From GCA-003244245 sp035606945 (GTDB lineage Bacteria; Actinomycetota; Actinomycetes; Mycobacteriales; Pseudonocardiaceae), in NCBI GenBank assembly GCA_035606945.1, contig DATNDR010000079.1, forward strand, positions 124,001 to 188,000: a DNA stretch of 64,000 nt, given 5' to 3'. Below are positions 39,700 to 49,147 of this stretch, piece after piece. The first letter of the stretch is position 1. Every line of letters begins with the position of its first letter. Position numbers and translations under genes: made by a program. The notes beneath the pieces are model-generated. The model was given only the letters and a program-made list of their open reading frames with translations. It had not been told where the DNA came from and made no database searches.

Positions 39700-41181
39700 T
39701 TACCCGGGGAGGTTGTCCCGAGCCCAGCGGCGCAGCTCGGCCTCAGCGTCCTCGCGGGACAGCGGGCCGCGGTCCAAGCGCAGCTCCTTGAGATGCCGCC
39801 AGGCGCGGCCGACGTCCGGACCGGGCTTCAGTCCGAGCAGCTGCATGATCTCGTTACCGTCGAGGTCCGGCCGCACCGCGGCCAGGTCCTCCTCGGCGCG
39901 GATTCGGTCGATGCGCCGTTCCAGCTCGTCGTAGGCGCGCTGTAAGGCCAGCGCCTTGCGACGGTTGCGGGTGGTGCAGTCGGCGCGGACCAGCTTGTGC
40001 AGGCGCGGCAGTAACGCGCCTGCGTCAGTGACATAGCGACGCACCGCCGAGTCGGTCCACTCACCGCCGCCGTAGCCGTGGAACCGCAGGTGCAGAAAGA
40101 CCAGCTGGGCGACGTCCTCGATGACGTGGGTGGGGTAGCGCAGCGCGCGCAGCCGCTTGCGGACCATCTTGGCGCCCACCACCTCGTGATGGTGAAAGCT
40201 CACCCCACCGCCGGCCTCGTGGCGGCGGGTAGCCGGCTTACCGATGTCGTGCAGCAGCGCGGCCAGCCGTAGCACCAGATCGGGCTCGCCGCCCTCCAGC
40301 GCGATCGCCTGGTCGAGCACCGTCAACGAGTGCGTGTAGACGTCCTTGTGCTGGTGGTGTTCGTCGATCTCCAGGCGCATCGCGGGGACCTCGGGCAGCA
40401 CGTAGGCGGCCAGCCCGGTGTCCACCATCAGCTCGACCCCGGACCGCGGGTCGGCCCCCAGCATGAGCTTGGACAACTCCGCAGCGACTCGTTCAGCGGT
40501 GATCCGGCTGATCTCGCCCGCCATCGCAGCCAGCGCCGCCCGGACCCGGGGCGCGAGGGTAAAGCCGAGCTGGGAGACGAACCGGGCCGCCCGCAGCATC
40601 CGCAGCGGGTCGTCGGCGAAGGATTCGGCCGGGGTAGCAGGGGTATCCAGCTCACGACGAGCCAGCGCGGCCATCCCGCCGTGCGGGTCGACGAACCGGC
40701 CGTGGTCTTTCAACGGTAGCTGGACGGCCATCGCGTTGACCGTGAAATCCCGCCGGGCCAGGTCGTCCTCCACGGTGTCACCGAAGACGACCTCCGGGTT
40801 GCGGGATACCCGGTCGTAGCGGTCGGCCCGGTAGGTGGTGATCTCGCACTGGATGCCGTCCTTCGACGCGCCGACGGTGCCGAAGGCGATGCCGGTATCC
40901 CACACCGCGTCCGCCCAGCCACGTAGGATCGCCGCGATCGCGTCCGGCCGCGCGTCGGTGGTGAAGTCCAGGTCACGGCCGCCGGCAATCAGACCGCCGG
41001 CGGAGCCGGCAATCAGACGGCTGCCCAGCCGGCCGAGCAGGGCGTCCCGCACGCTGCCCCCCACCAGATACAGCGAGTGACCAGCGGCACTGAACCGGGC
41101 GGCCAGCTCATCAGCCACCGGCGCGATCCGCACCAGCTCCACAACAGCATTCTGCTGCGCCCGACCCACCCCAACCGACAC
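39700..41181 (-). CDS. cca: CCA tRNA nucleotidyltransferase / polyA polymerase family
   Basis: 493 aa. Adds or repairs CCA at tRNA 3' ends. The nucleotidyltransferase signature LYLVGGSVRDALLGR and GRDLDFTTDARPD, the RRDFTVNAMA motif and a C-terminal HD domain (LAALLHDIGKPATRR) are visible. Between VRDALLGRLG and RDLDF there is an extra SRLIAGSAGGLIAGG, built from two near-identical copies of a TCTGATTGCCGGC stretch. It is close to the active site, yet the catalytic DxD is intact. Confidence 0.93.
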   Translation of the reverse strand: MSVGVGRAQQNAVVELVRIAPVADELAARFSAAGHSLYLVGGSVRDALLGRLGSRLIAGSAGGLIAGGRDLDFTTDARPDAIAAILRGWADAVWDTGIAFGTVGASKDGIQCEITTYRADRYDRVSRNPEVVFGDTVEDDLARRDFTVNAMAVQLPLKDHGRFVDPHGGMAALARRELDTPATPAESFADDPLRMLRAARFVSQLGFTLAPRVRAALAAMAGEISRITAERVAAELSKLMLGADPRSGVELMVDTGLAAYVLPEVPAMRLEIDEHHQHKDVYTHSLTVLDQAIALEGGEPDLVLRLAALLHDIGKPATRRHEAGGGVSFHHHEVVGAKMVRKRLRALRYPTHVIEDVAQLVFLHLRFHGYGGGEWTDSAVRRYVTDAGALLPRLHKLVRADCTTRNRRKALALQRAYDELERRIDRIRAEEDLAAVRPDLDGNEIMQLLGLKPGPDVGRAWRHLKELRLDRGPLSREDAEAELRRWARDNLPG

Positions 41182-41265
41182 GAGGAGCGAGCCTAACGGG
41201 TAGCACCGCAGGCGGACGACCCCGCTGAGACGGTAGCCAGGCGGCGGCGCCTATACCATCAGGTC

Positions 41266-41781
41266 ATGCCCTCGTCCTCCAACAAGTCCGGTCGCGGCAA
41301 GGGCACCCATAAGCCAACTAGTCAGGGCAACGGGAAACGCCGGGCGCCGCGGATGCGGACCGTGGCCGAAACGTCGGCGGGTGGGCTGGTAGTGGATACC
41401 GCAACCGGGCACGCGGCGGTGATCGGTCGGCTGGACCGTCGCGGTAGGTTGCTGTGGTCACTACCGAAGGGTCACGTCGAGCAGGGCGAGACAGTGGAGC
41501 AGGCTGCGGTGCGTGAGGTCGCCGAGGAGACCGGGATCGACAGCGCCGTGGTGGCCGCCCTGGGCAGCATTGACTACTGGTTCGTCGCTGAAGACCGCCG
41601 CATTCACAAGACGGTGCACCATTTCCTGCTGCGCGCGGTCGGCGGCAAGCTGTCCGATGCCGATTACGAGGTTGCGGAGGTGGCCTGGGTGCCGCTGGCT
41701 GACCTGCCGGCACGGTTGGCCTACGCCGATGAGCGCCGCCTCGTGCAGCGCGCCACCACGATGCTCGCGGACTCAGCTTGA
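41266..41781 (+). CDS. Nudix hydrolase
   Basis: 171 aa with a full Nudix box GHVEQGETVEQAAVREVAEE then TGI. The N-terminal 30 residues are basic and Ser/Gly-rich. It corresponds to the MutT4 (Rv3908) position beside cca. Substrate unknown. Divergent from cca. Confidence 0.9.
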   Translation: MPSSSNKSGRGKGTHKPTSQGNGKRRAPRMRTVAETSAGGLVVDTATGHAAVIGRLDRRGRLLWSLPKGHVEQGETVEQAAVREVAEETGIDSAVVAALGSIDYWFVAEDRRIHKTVHHFLLRAVGGKLSDADYEVAEVAWVPLADLPARLAYADERRLVQRATTMLADSA

Positions 41782-41821
41782 TCACCTCGGGCTTGATCAC
41801 CTCGGGCGTGAGGCCCCGCGG

Positions 41822-44110
41822 GTGACACCCCGGCTGTCCCGCGGCGCCGCAGCCATCCTGGTGGCGGTCCTGGGATTGCTGATCGCCGGTGTCCTTCCCG
41901 GCGTCGCGGTGGGGCAGACCCTGCAACCACCACCGCGCCCGAACACGCTGGCCCGGCTGGAGCTGTCCGATCTGTCACCCCGGGTGGTGACCGTCACCAG
42001 CGCGCCGGTGCTGCGGGTGATCGGCCGGGTGGTCAACGTCGGTGACCACCCGATCAGCCAGCTGCAGATCCGGTTGCAGCGCGACGAGGCCGTGAACTCC
42101 GACGAGGCGGTCACCCGGGCCATCCAAGGCGACGCGGAGGCGCCGCACGTCACCCGATTCCAACCGGTAGCTGGTGATCTCGCCCCCGGGCGCAGCAGCC
42201 CGTTTCAGCTTGACGTGCCGCTGGTTGGCGGACCGGATCTGGATTCCTTGCAGATCACCAACCCGGGCGTGTATCCCCTGCTGATCAACCTCAACGGCAA
42301 GCCGGACGTCGGCGGGATGACGCGGCTGGCGTCGGTTCCGCTGCTGTTGCCCGTGCTCGGCATTCCCCCCGCCAACGCGGGGTCTGCGCCCGGCCCGGTG
42401 TGGCACCGGCCACCGCAGCCGGCCCCCCTGACCATCATGTGGCCATTGGCCGCGACGCCCGAGCGGTTACCGACCGGGCCCGGGGAACCGATCCTGCTCC
42501 GCAGTGACCGTGCCGGAACGGATCCATTGGCCGCTGAGATCGCTCCTGGTGGGCGGCTGGATGGCTTGCTCGGTGCCCTCGAACAAGCGGTGCCGCCGGG
42601 ATCACCGCTGGCTGCGGCGGTGTGCGTCGCGGTGGACCCGCTACTGCTGGAGACCCTCGATGAGATGAGCCGGGGCTACCAGGTATCCGACCCCCGCGGA
42701 ATCACCGAGGGCACCGGTGCGCGGGATGCCCGTAGCTGGCTCGATCGACTCCGCGCCGCGGTCCAGGGTCGCTGCGTGCTGCCGCTGCCCTACGCCGACA
42801 CGGACCTGGTGGCCCTGTCCCGGGCCGGGCTCACCGACCTGGAGGCGCTGGCGACCAGTACCGGCGCGCGCCTGGTGGGCGATCTGCTCGGGGTGCAGCC
42901 GCTCACCGGCGTGGCCTGGCCGCTAGGGGAGATGCTCGACGAGCGCACGCTGGCCGACCTCACCACGCTCCAGACGCACGCCGTGCTGCTGGATCCGCGT
43001 ACTCTCGCGCCGCAGCCACTGCCCCCGCGCGACGTCGTCGGCCTGGTAGGTGGCTCCTCAAGTACCGCCAACCCCGGCGCAGTGGTTCCCGGCAGCCGCG
43101 ACAGCGCCGTGGGGCTGCTCGTCGATCCGCTGCTGACCAGCACGATGACCAGCACGACGACGTTCCCGGTGACGAACTCCCCGGCAATGAACTCGCTGTC
43201 GACTCAAGACGGGATCGGTGCACTGGTGTACCGGGCCGCCAGTGGCCGGGGAATCCTGCTGGTGCCCCCGCGCCGCTGGCAGGTCCGCGGGACCGACGCC
43301 ACGGCTCTCGTGGCGACTGCAAGGCAGCTGCTCGACGCCGGCTTCGTCACGCCTCGCGAGCTGCCGGCGCTGGCCGCCACCCGGGCCGCCACCGGCTCCG
43401 CCGCCGCAGTCACCTACCCACCGCAAGCCATCGCCGAGGAGATCCCCTACCAGGTCACGTCGGAGATCCAACGCGATCGAGATGTGCTGCGCGACCTCCA
43501 GGTGGCCACTGTCCTGGATCCGGCAGCGAACCTGCGGCCGGCCAGCCTGCTCGATCCGCTGCGCCTGGGGCTGCTGCGGGCGGTATCCACGGCGTGGCGC
43601 GACACGCCCACCCGCGCCGCCCAGCTGACCGCAGAACAGAGCAGCCAGCTGGATGAGTTGCGTCGATCGGTACGCATCGTCGAGCCACCCGGTCCGTACA
43701 GCCTGGCGGCGTCGGATTCCCCGCTGCTGATCACGGTGAGCAACGAACTGCCGGTCGGGGTGCAGGTGGCGCTGAACCTGTCGGAGACCGCCGGGTTGCG
43801 GGCCGGAGCCGTCGGGCTACAGCTGGTGCCGGCCCACAGCACCAGGCAGCTGGTCATTCCGGCCAAAGTCAGCCGAGCCGGCCAGTTCAGCATCGACGCC
43901 CGGCTGAGTACCGCAGGCGGCACGCCGCTCGGCGAACCGAGCACCCTCCAACTGCGCTCCACCGCATTCGGTCGGGTTACAGTCGCGCTCACTGCGGGCG
44001 CCGGAGCCTTGCTGGTGTTGCTGGTGGCCCGCCGAATCGTGCGCCGAATACGGCCCCTGGTACGTCCCCTAGGACGCCGCAGCGCACGCATGACACGGGA
44101 AGCCAGGTGA
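41822..44110 (+). CDS. DUF6049 family secreted/membrane-anchored protein
   Basis: 762 aa beginning at GTG 41822 with a signal peptide (RGAAAILVAVLGLLIAGVLP) and ending in a transmembrane helix and a basic tail (AGALLVLLVARRIVRRIR). The extracellular part is mostly unassigned. It corresponds to Rv3909 of mycobacteria and is always next to murJ, suggesting a cell-wall role. A sequence at 43052-43078 inside it resembles the leuS palindrome half. Confidence 0.8.
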   Translation: MTPRLSRGAAAILVAVLGLLIAGVLPGVAVGQTLQPPPRPNTLARLELSDLSPRVVTVTSAPVLRVIGRVVNVGDHPISQLQIRLQRDEAVNSDEAVTRAIQGDAEAPHVTRFQPVAGDLAPGRSSPFQLDVPLVGGPDLDSLQITNPGVYPLLINLNGKPDVGGMTRLASVPLLLPVLGIPPANAGSAPGPVWHRPPQPAPLTIMWPLAATPERLPTGPGEPILLRSDRAGTDPLAAEIAPGGRLDGLLGALEQAVPPGSPLAAAVCVAVDPLLLETLDEMSRGYQVSDPRGITEGTGARDARSWLDRLRAAVQGRCVLPLPYADTDLVALSRAGLTDLEALATSTGARLVGDLLGVQPLTGVAWPLGEMLDERTLADLTTLQTHAVLLDPRTLAPQPLPPRDVVGLVGGSSSTANPGAVVPGSRDSAVGLLVDPLLTSTMTSTTTFPVTNSPAMNSLSTQDGIGALVYRAASGRGILLVPPRRWQVRGTDATALVATARQLLDAGFVTPRELPALAATRAATGSAAAVTYPPQAIAEEIPYQVTSEIQRDRDVLRDLQVATVLDPAANLRPASLLDPLRLGLLRAVSTAWRDTPTRAAQLTAEQSSQLDELRRSVRIVEPPGPYSLAASDSPLLITVSNELPVGVQVALNLSETAGLRAGAVGLQLVPAHSTRQLVIPAKVSRAGQFSIDARLSTAGGTPLGEPSTLQLRSTAFGRVTVALTAGAGALLVLLVARRIVRRIRPLVRPLGRRSARMTREAR

Positions 44111-44113
44111 CGT

Positions 44114-45787
44114 TTGGACACCGCGAACTGCACGCCACGGTCTGGCCGCCGGGCCGGTACCGAGCACAGGCCGCGGCCGCAGTACTCGCTGGCCGCAGCG
44201 ACTCGCACGATGGCGGTGGCCACCCTGGTCAGCCGGATCACTGGATTCCTGCGCCAACTCGCGCTGGCCGCGGTGCTGGGGCTCGGGGTCGTCAACGACT
44301 CCTACACGGTGTCCAACACGCTGCCGGCGATGCTCTACGAGATCCTCCTCGGCGGGGTACTGACCAGCGTCATCGTGCCGTTGCTGGTGCGGGCTTCGAA
44401 GGAGGACCCGGACCACGGCGAGGCCTACGTGCAGCGGCTGGTCACCGTCGCCTTCGTGGCGCTGAGCGCCGCCAGCGTGCTCGCCGTCGTCGCGGCACCG
44501 TTTCTGGCCGTGCTGTTCCTGGGCACCGGCGAGGACGCCAACCCGCAGCTGGCCACGGTGTTCGGCTATCTGCTGTTACCGCTGATCTTGTTCTACGGCC
44601 TGTCCGGGCTGTTCGGGGCCATCCTCAACGCCCGTAGCGTGTTCGGCCCACCGGCCTGGGCACCGGTGCTCAACAACGTCATCGTGCTGATCTCGCTGGG
44701 CGTCTACGCCCTGGTTCCCGGCGAGATCAGCGTCAACCCAGCCCGGCTGAGCGACCCGAAGCTGCTGGTGCTGGGCTTGGGCACGACGGCTGGCATCGTC
44801 GCGCAGGCGCTGGTGCAGGTGCCCGGCCTGCGCCGGGCCGGTTTCCACTTCGGTTGGCGATGTGGGTGGGATTCCAGGCTGACCCAGGCCAGCGGGATGG
44901 CCGCCTGGTTTGTCGTCTATGTGCTGGTGGGTCAACTCGGCTTCCTGGTCACCACCCGCTCTGCGGCGCAGGGCGACCCCGGGGGGGTGGTGATCTACAG
45001 CCTGGTGTGGTTGCTGCTCCAACTTCCCTACGGCGTGCTCGGCTACTCACTGCTCACCGCGATCACGCCGCGAATGAGCGCGGCTGCGGCCGACGCCGAC
45101 TGGCGCGGCGTGGTCCAACACCTGTCGGTGGGCAGCCGCTACCTCATCGTGGTGCTGGTACCGATCACCGTGGTGTTCACCCTGGCCGGGGAACCGATCG
45201 GGGTCGCGCTGTTCTCGCTGGGCAAGGCAGGCAGCAACGCCGAGCGGCTCGGCGCCGCGCTGGCGGTGTCCGCGTTCGGCCTGCTGCCCTATGCGGTGAC
45301 GATGCTGCAGCTGCGGGTGTTCTACTCGATGGCCGACGCGCGCACCCCGACGATGATCAACGCGATCATGGTGGCGGTGAAGCTGCCCCTGCTACTGGCC
45401 TGCCCGGTCTTTCTCGACGACGCCGATGTCGTGCTCGGCCTCACCGCGGCCAACTCGCTGTCGCTCGTGGTGGGCGCGATGGTCGGGCAGACCTGGCTGC
45501 GCAGGCGGCTGGGCCGGGTGGAGACCAAGCGAAGTCTGATCACATTTCGTAATTGTGTGATCGGCGCCGTGCCCGCGGTGGGCGCGGTGCTGGCACTGCG
45601 TGCCGCGACCGATTGGGACGGGGTGAGCGGGGCCTGGCTGGACCTGGTGTCCACCACCATCATCGTCGGGGTGGTGATGGGGCTGGCCCTGCTGATCCTG
45701 CGTACGCCGGAGCTCACCGAAGCGCTCCGAACACCGCTCGTCGCGCGCCTGGTCCGGCACCGCTCGATTCGCCCGCGGGAGCCGTAG
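44114..45787 (+). CDS. murJ: Lipid II flippase MurJ
   Basis: 557 aa, MATE-type flippase with about 14 transmembrane helices that moves lipid II across the membrane. VATLVSRITGFLRQLALAAV marks helix one and NDSYTVSNTLPAMLYEILLG the conserved central region. A TTG start at 44114 is preceded by GGTGA. In many mycobacteria MurJ is fused to a pseudokinase and extracellular domain; here these are on a separate gene 72 bp downstream. Confidence 0.93.
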   Translation: MDTANCTPRSGRRAGTEHRPRPQYSLAAATRTMAVATLVSRITGFLRQLALAAVLGLGVVNDSYTVSNTLPAMLYEILLGGVLTSVIVPLLVRASKEDPDHGEAYVQRLVTVAFVALSAASVLAVVAAPFLAVLFLGTGEDANPQLATVFGYLLLPLILFYGLSGLFGAILNARSVFGPPAWAPVLNNVIVLISLGVYALVPGEISVNPARLSDPKLLVLGLGTTAGIVAQALVQVPGLRRAGFHFGWRCGWDSRLTQASGMAAWFVVYVLVGQLGFLVTTRSAAQGDPGGVVIYSLVWLLLQLPYGVLGYSLLTAITPRMSAAAADADWRGVVQHLSVGSRYLIVVLVPITVVFTLAGEPIGVALFSLGKAGSNAERLGAALAVSAFGLLPYAVTMLQLRVFYSMADARTPTMINAIMVAVKLPLLLACPVFLDDADVVLGLTAANSLSLVVGAMVGQTWLRRRLGRVETKRSLITFRNCVIGAVPAVGAVLALRAATDWDGVSGAWLDLVSTTIIVGVVMGLALLILRTPELTEALRTPLVARLVRHRSIRPREP

Positions 45788-45859
45788 GCTTGACAATCGT
45801 CGGCCAGGAGCCTACAAAATCGGGACCCCAGAAATGGGCGCAGAGACGGTGACATCACG

Positions 45860-47383
45860 GTGAACGAGTCGGCAGGGACGGGGGCACATCGGTTCCCTGT
45901 CTCGGGGTTCACCCCTGGGTACGTTCTGGGTGCGGGCCGGTACCGCCTGCTCGCTGAAGTCGCTCGCGACGACCGCTGCGCCGTGCGGCTGTGGCGGGGC
46001 CGGGATCTCATGCTGGACCGTGACATCGCCTTGACGTTGTTCACGGCCGCACCGACCGACCCAGCGGCGGTCGCCCGGGTCCGCTCCGCCGTTGCCCGCG
46101 CATTGCGCTCGGCTCGGGTGGAGACGGCAGGTGCGGCGCGGGTGCTCGATGTGCTGGAGCCCGAGCACATCGACGACCCGCACGGCACAAGCGGTACCGA
46201 CGGTAGCCACGCCGCCGTCGTCGCCGCCGTCGTCGCCGAGTGGACCCCTGGTGGGCCGCTGGCGGAGCTGCTGGATGGTGGGCCACTGCCACCGGGGGTG
46301 GCGGCTCGGATCCTGGTCCCGCTGGCTGGTGCCGTCGATACGGCACACAGCGCGGGTCTGGTCCTGGGCTGTGACCATCCGGGCCGGATCCGGGTGGCGC
46401 CCGACCGGCAGCTCCGATTGGCCTTCCCCGGACCGCCGCCCAGCACCGGTGCTCGAGACGACATCCGCGGCCTGGGCGCGATGCTGTACCTGCTGCTCAC
46501 CGGGTGCTGGCCGTTACTCGACGGGCCACCGGGCCTGCCACCCGCCCCGCTCGGTCCGCAGGGCGGTCCGATCAGTCCGACCACACTGCGGCCCGTGGTA
46601 CCGGTGGAGCTGTCCACGCTGGCGCTGCGCAGCATCGCCGGTCCGGGTACCGGCGGCGTGCACACCGGCGCTGCGGTGCGTCAGGTGCTCGAATTTCACG
46701 CCGCCAGCGCTGATGACCTGCGGTCCGGCGCCCAGCCGATCGACCCGCAACGGGCCCGGCGGCTGCGCCGGATCAAGTTCGGGGTGTCGATGACGGTGCT
46801 GGGGGCCGCCACCCTAATGATCATCGGTTACGCCGGGATGCAGGTCGTGTCGGTGTTCACCGACACCGGGGGAGCACCGTTGGTGGTCGCCGGCACCGCG
46901 CCCGCCCGGCCGGCGCCCGCGCCGCCGGCGTTGCTCGCCCCGGTTCGGGTCCGGTCGTTATCGGTGTATGACCCGTCCGGGTTGGGTTCCCCGGATCACC
47001 AGAAAGACGTCGCAAAGTTGGTGGACGGCAATCCGAGAACGGGCTGGTCCACCGACTCGTACTTCCAGCAGTTCCCCATCTACAAAAAGGGGCTCGGCGT
47101 GATGCTGAGCTTCGAAACGCCCGTCTCGGCCGCTTCGGTGACCGTGGTGTCACCCAGCGCGGGCACCATGCTGGAAATCCGCACCGCGATGTCTCCGAAC
47201 GCACGGCTGGACCAGACCACTCTGGTCGGTACCGCCACGCTCAAATCGGGCAGCAACCAGATTCCGCTGCGCGCCGGTTCACCGGCTCGCTACCTGCTGG
47301 TGTGGATCACCGGACTCAGTGGCGGGGAAGGCCACCACCAGTCCCAGCTCAGCGACTTGCAGATTCAGCAGCGCGCCACCTGA
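45860..47383 (+). CDS. Membrane pseudokinase with discoidin-like extracellular domain
   Basis: 507 aa. The N-terminal 300 residues follow a Ser/Thr kinase fold outline (YVLGAGRYRLLAEVARDDRC) but lack the VAIK lysine (DIALTLF), the HRD catalytic loop (GLVLGCDHPGRIRV) and DFG, so it is a pseudokinase. One transmembrane helix near residues 308-332 is followed by a C-terminal F5/8-type fold (STDSYFQQFPIYKKGLGVML). This is the region fused to MviN/MurJ in mycobacteria, where it binds FhaA. It probably regulates peptidoglycan precursor export with murJ. Confidence 0.82.
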   Translation: MNESAGTGAHRFPVSGFTPGYVLGAGRYRLLAEVARDDRCAVRLWRGRDLMLDRDIALTLFTAAPTDPAAVARVRSAVARALRSARVETAGAARVLDVLEPEHIDDPHGTSGTDGSHAAVVAAVVAEWTPGGPLAELLDGGPLPPGVAARILVPLAGAVDTAHSAGLVLGCDHPGRIRVAPDRQLRLAFPGPPPSTGARDDIRGLGAMLYLLLTGCWPLLDGPPGLPPAPLGPQGGPISPTTLRPVVPVELSTLALRSIAGPGTGGVHTGAAVRQVLEFHAASADDLRSGAQPIDPQRARRLRRIKFGVSMTVLGAATLMIIGYAGMQVVSVFTDTGGAPLVVAGTAPARPAPAPPALLAPVRVRSLSVYDPSGLGSPDHQKDVAKLVDGNPRTGWSTDSYFQQFPIYKKGLGVMLSFETPVSAASVTVVSPSAGTMLEIRTAMSPNARLDQTTLVGTATLKSGSNQIPLRAGSPARYLLVWITGLSGGEGHHQSQLSDLQIQQRAT

Positions 47384-47390
47384 GGTTGGG

Positions 47391-47446
47391 GGCTCTTCAA
47401 GGCCACCCAACCCGCCCTCTCGGCGTCTCAAACGGCTACCAACCCC
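47391..47446. repeat. Two degenerate copies of the leuS-type repeat
   Basis: GGCTCTTCAAGGCCACCCAACCC (about 47394-47416) and GTCTCAAACGGCTACC then AACCCC (about 47425-47446) are direct copies related to the leuS palindrome arm. They lie between the pseudokinase and a convergent acetyltransferase. Confidence 0.55.
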
Positions 47447-47463
47447 GCCGCTGGATGCGTGGC

Positions 47464-47964
47464 TCATCCTGTCCACTCCTGTCCACGTACCGCGCAGCCC
47501 GCTAATGCGCTGAGCGCAGGACCGTCGACTCGAAACACGGTCCATTCATCCATCGGTACCGCGCCAAGACGGCGGTAGAAGCCGATAGCCGGTTCGTTCC
47601 AGTCGAGCACCGACCACTGCAACCGGGAATAGCCGCGGCGCAGGCACTCCGCCGCGAGCGCGGCGAGCAGTTGTCGGCCAAGCCCCACACCCCGGTGCTC
47701 GGCCCGCACGAACAGATCTTCCAGGTAGATCCCGTGCATCCCGTCCCAGGTGGAGAAGCTCAGCAACCACAGCGCCACCCCGGCAACCTCGCCGCCCACC
47801 TCGGCAACGTGTCCGAACAGCGCGGGGTGGGCGCCGAACAGCGCCGCGCGCAGCTGGGTAGCGGTCAACCGGCACTGCTCGCCGGCCCGTTCAAAGGCCG
47901 CGAGATCGTGCACCAGCGCGACCACCGCGTCAACGTCGCACTCCCGCACCCGCCGGACAGCCAC
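47464..47964 (-). CDS. GNAT family N-acetyltransferase
   Basis: 166 aa. The acetyl-CoA binding loop RAEHRGVGLGRQLLAALAAE and the FYRRLGAVPMDEW end are typical of diamine/small-molecule GNATs. Start GTG 47964 (MAVRRVRECDVD) fits the family N-terminus, though the frame stays open upstream. Substrate unknown. Located where sigM often sits in mycobacteria, which is absent here. Confidence 0.85.
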   Translation of the reverse strand: MAVRRVRECDVDAVVALVHDLAAFERAGEQCRLTATQLRAALFGAHPALFGHVAEVGGEVAGVALWLLSFSTWDGMHGIYLEDLFVRAEHRGVGLGRQLLAALAAECLRRGYSRLQWSVLDWNEPAIGFYRRLGAVPMDEWTVFRVDGPALSALAGCAVRGQEWTG

Positions 47965-48067
47965 ACCCAGCAGGCTGCCACGACCGGCCACCGAGCCGGC
48001 GATCAGACCACCGTCTCCCCACCTGGCAAGACTCGAGGTTGGCAGCGGTTGACAGCACCCACAGTCC

Positions 48068-48092
48068 GGGTTGGCTGCTCTTGGAGAGCGCC
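48068..48092. repeat. Partial leuS-type repeat upstream of trxB
   Basis: GGGTTGGCTGCTCTTGGAGA then GCGCC matches the right arm of the leuS palindrome with few changes. It lies in the divergent region before trxB. Confidence 0.55.
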
Positions 48093-48129
48093 ACACTGCG
48101 GCGGGAACATCGATCCGTAGGATCGTGTT

Positions 48130-49113
48130 GTGGCCAACGTGAGTAAGCAGATCCGGGACGTCATCATCATCGGCTCGGGCCCGGCCGGGTACACGGCCGC
48201 GATCTACACCGCGCGTGCACAGCTGGAGCCGCTCGTCTTCGAGGGTAGCCAGTACGGCGGTGCCCTGATGACCACGACCGACGTGGAGAACTACCCCGGT
48301 TTCCGCGACGGCATCATGGGTCCGGACCTGATGGAGCAGTTCCGCGCGCAAGCCGAACGCTTCGGTGCGCAACTGCAATCCAAAGACGTGACGTCGGTCG
48401 AGCTGGTCGGTGACATCAAGCGGGTGATGGTCGATGACACGACCTACCTGGCCCGGTCGGTGATCCTCGCGATGGGCGCGCAGCCGCGCTACCTCAATGT
48501 GCCCGGCGAGCAGGAGTTGCTCGGCCGCGGCGTCAGCTCGTGCGCCACCTGCGACGGCTTCTTCTTCCGTGACCAGGACATCGCTGTCATCGGTGGCGGT
48601 GACTCGGCGATGGAAGAGGCCACCTTCCTGACCAAGTTCGCACGATCGGTGACCGTGGTGCATCGGCGCGACGAGTTCCGCGCCTCCAAGATCATGCTCG
48701 AGCGGGCCCGGAACAACGACAAGATCGACTGGCGCACCGGAGTGACGGTCAAAGAAGTGCTCGGTGACGGCGGCGTGAACGGCCTGGCGCTGTCCGACGG
48801 CTCAACCCTCGACGTCACCGGGATGTTCGTGGCGATCGGGCACGACCCGCGCAGTGACCTGGTCCGCGGGCAAGTCGATACCGACGCGGACGGTTATGTG
48901 CTGGTGAAAGCGCCGACCACGGAAACCACCGTGGACGGGGTGTTCGCCAGCGGCGACCTGGTCGACCGGACATACCGGCAGGCTGTCACCGCCGCCGGCA
49001 CCGGTTGCTCGGCCGCGATCGACGCAGAGCGCTGGCTTGCCGAGCACGCCGTCGATGTGCGCGCACAAGTTGCCGCTGAGTTCGTCGGCGGCGGGTACGG
49101 CACCAAGTCTTGA
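48130..49113 (+). CDS. trxB: Thioredoxin reductase
   Basis: NADPH-dependent FAD enzyme reducing thioredoxin, 327 aa. FAD motif IIGSGPAGYTAAIYTARA, redox pair CATCDG at residues 138-141, NADPH motif VIGGGDSAMEEATFL, and the GHDPRSDL and FASGDLVDRTYRQA blocks. GTG 48130 is used; GTG 48139 is also possible. 34 bp before trxA, in an operon. Confidence 0.97.
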   Translation: MANVSKQIRDVIIIGSGPAGYTAAIYTARAQLEPLVFEGSQYGGALMTTTDVENYPGFRDGIMGPDLMEQFRAQAERFGAQLQSKDVTSVELVGDIKRVMVDDTTYLARSVILAMGAQPRYLNVPGEQELLGRGVSSCATCDGFFFRDQDIAVIGGGDSAMEEATFLTKFARSVTVVHRRDEFRASKIMLERARNNDKIDWRTGVTVKEVLGDGGVNGLALSDGSTLDVTGMFVAIGHDPRSDLVRGQVDTDADGYVLVKAPTTETTVDGVFASGDLVDRTYRQAVTAAGTGCSAAIDAERWLAEHAVDVRAQVAAEFVGGGYGTKS

Positions 49114-49147
49114 TATCCACTTAAGGATCCCGCACTCAGGAGATGAC

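Noticed and set aside
11484..41181. Order of leuS, ponA, rpsF and dnaB next to cca as a large inversion relative to mycobacteria
   Set aside because: The same block order next to cca is found in Streptomyces-type genomes, so it is more likely ancestral and the mycobacterial order derived.
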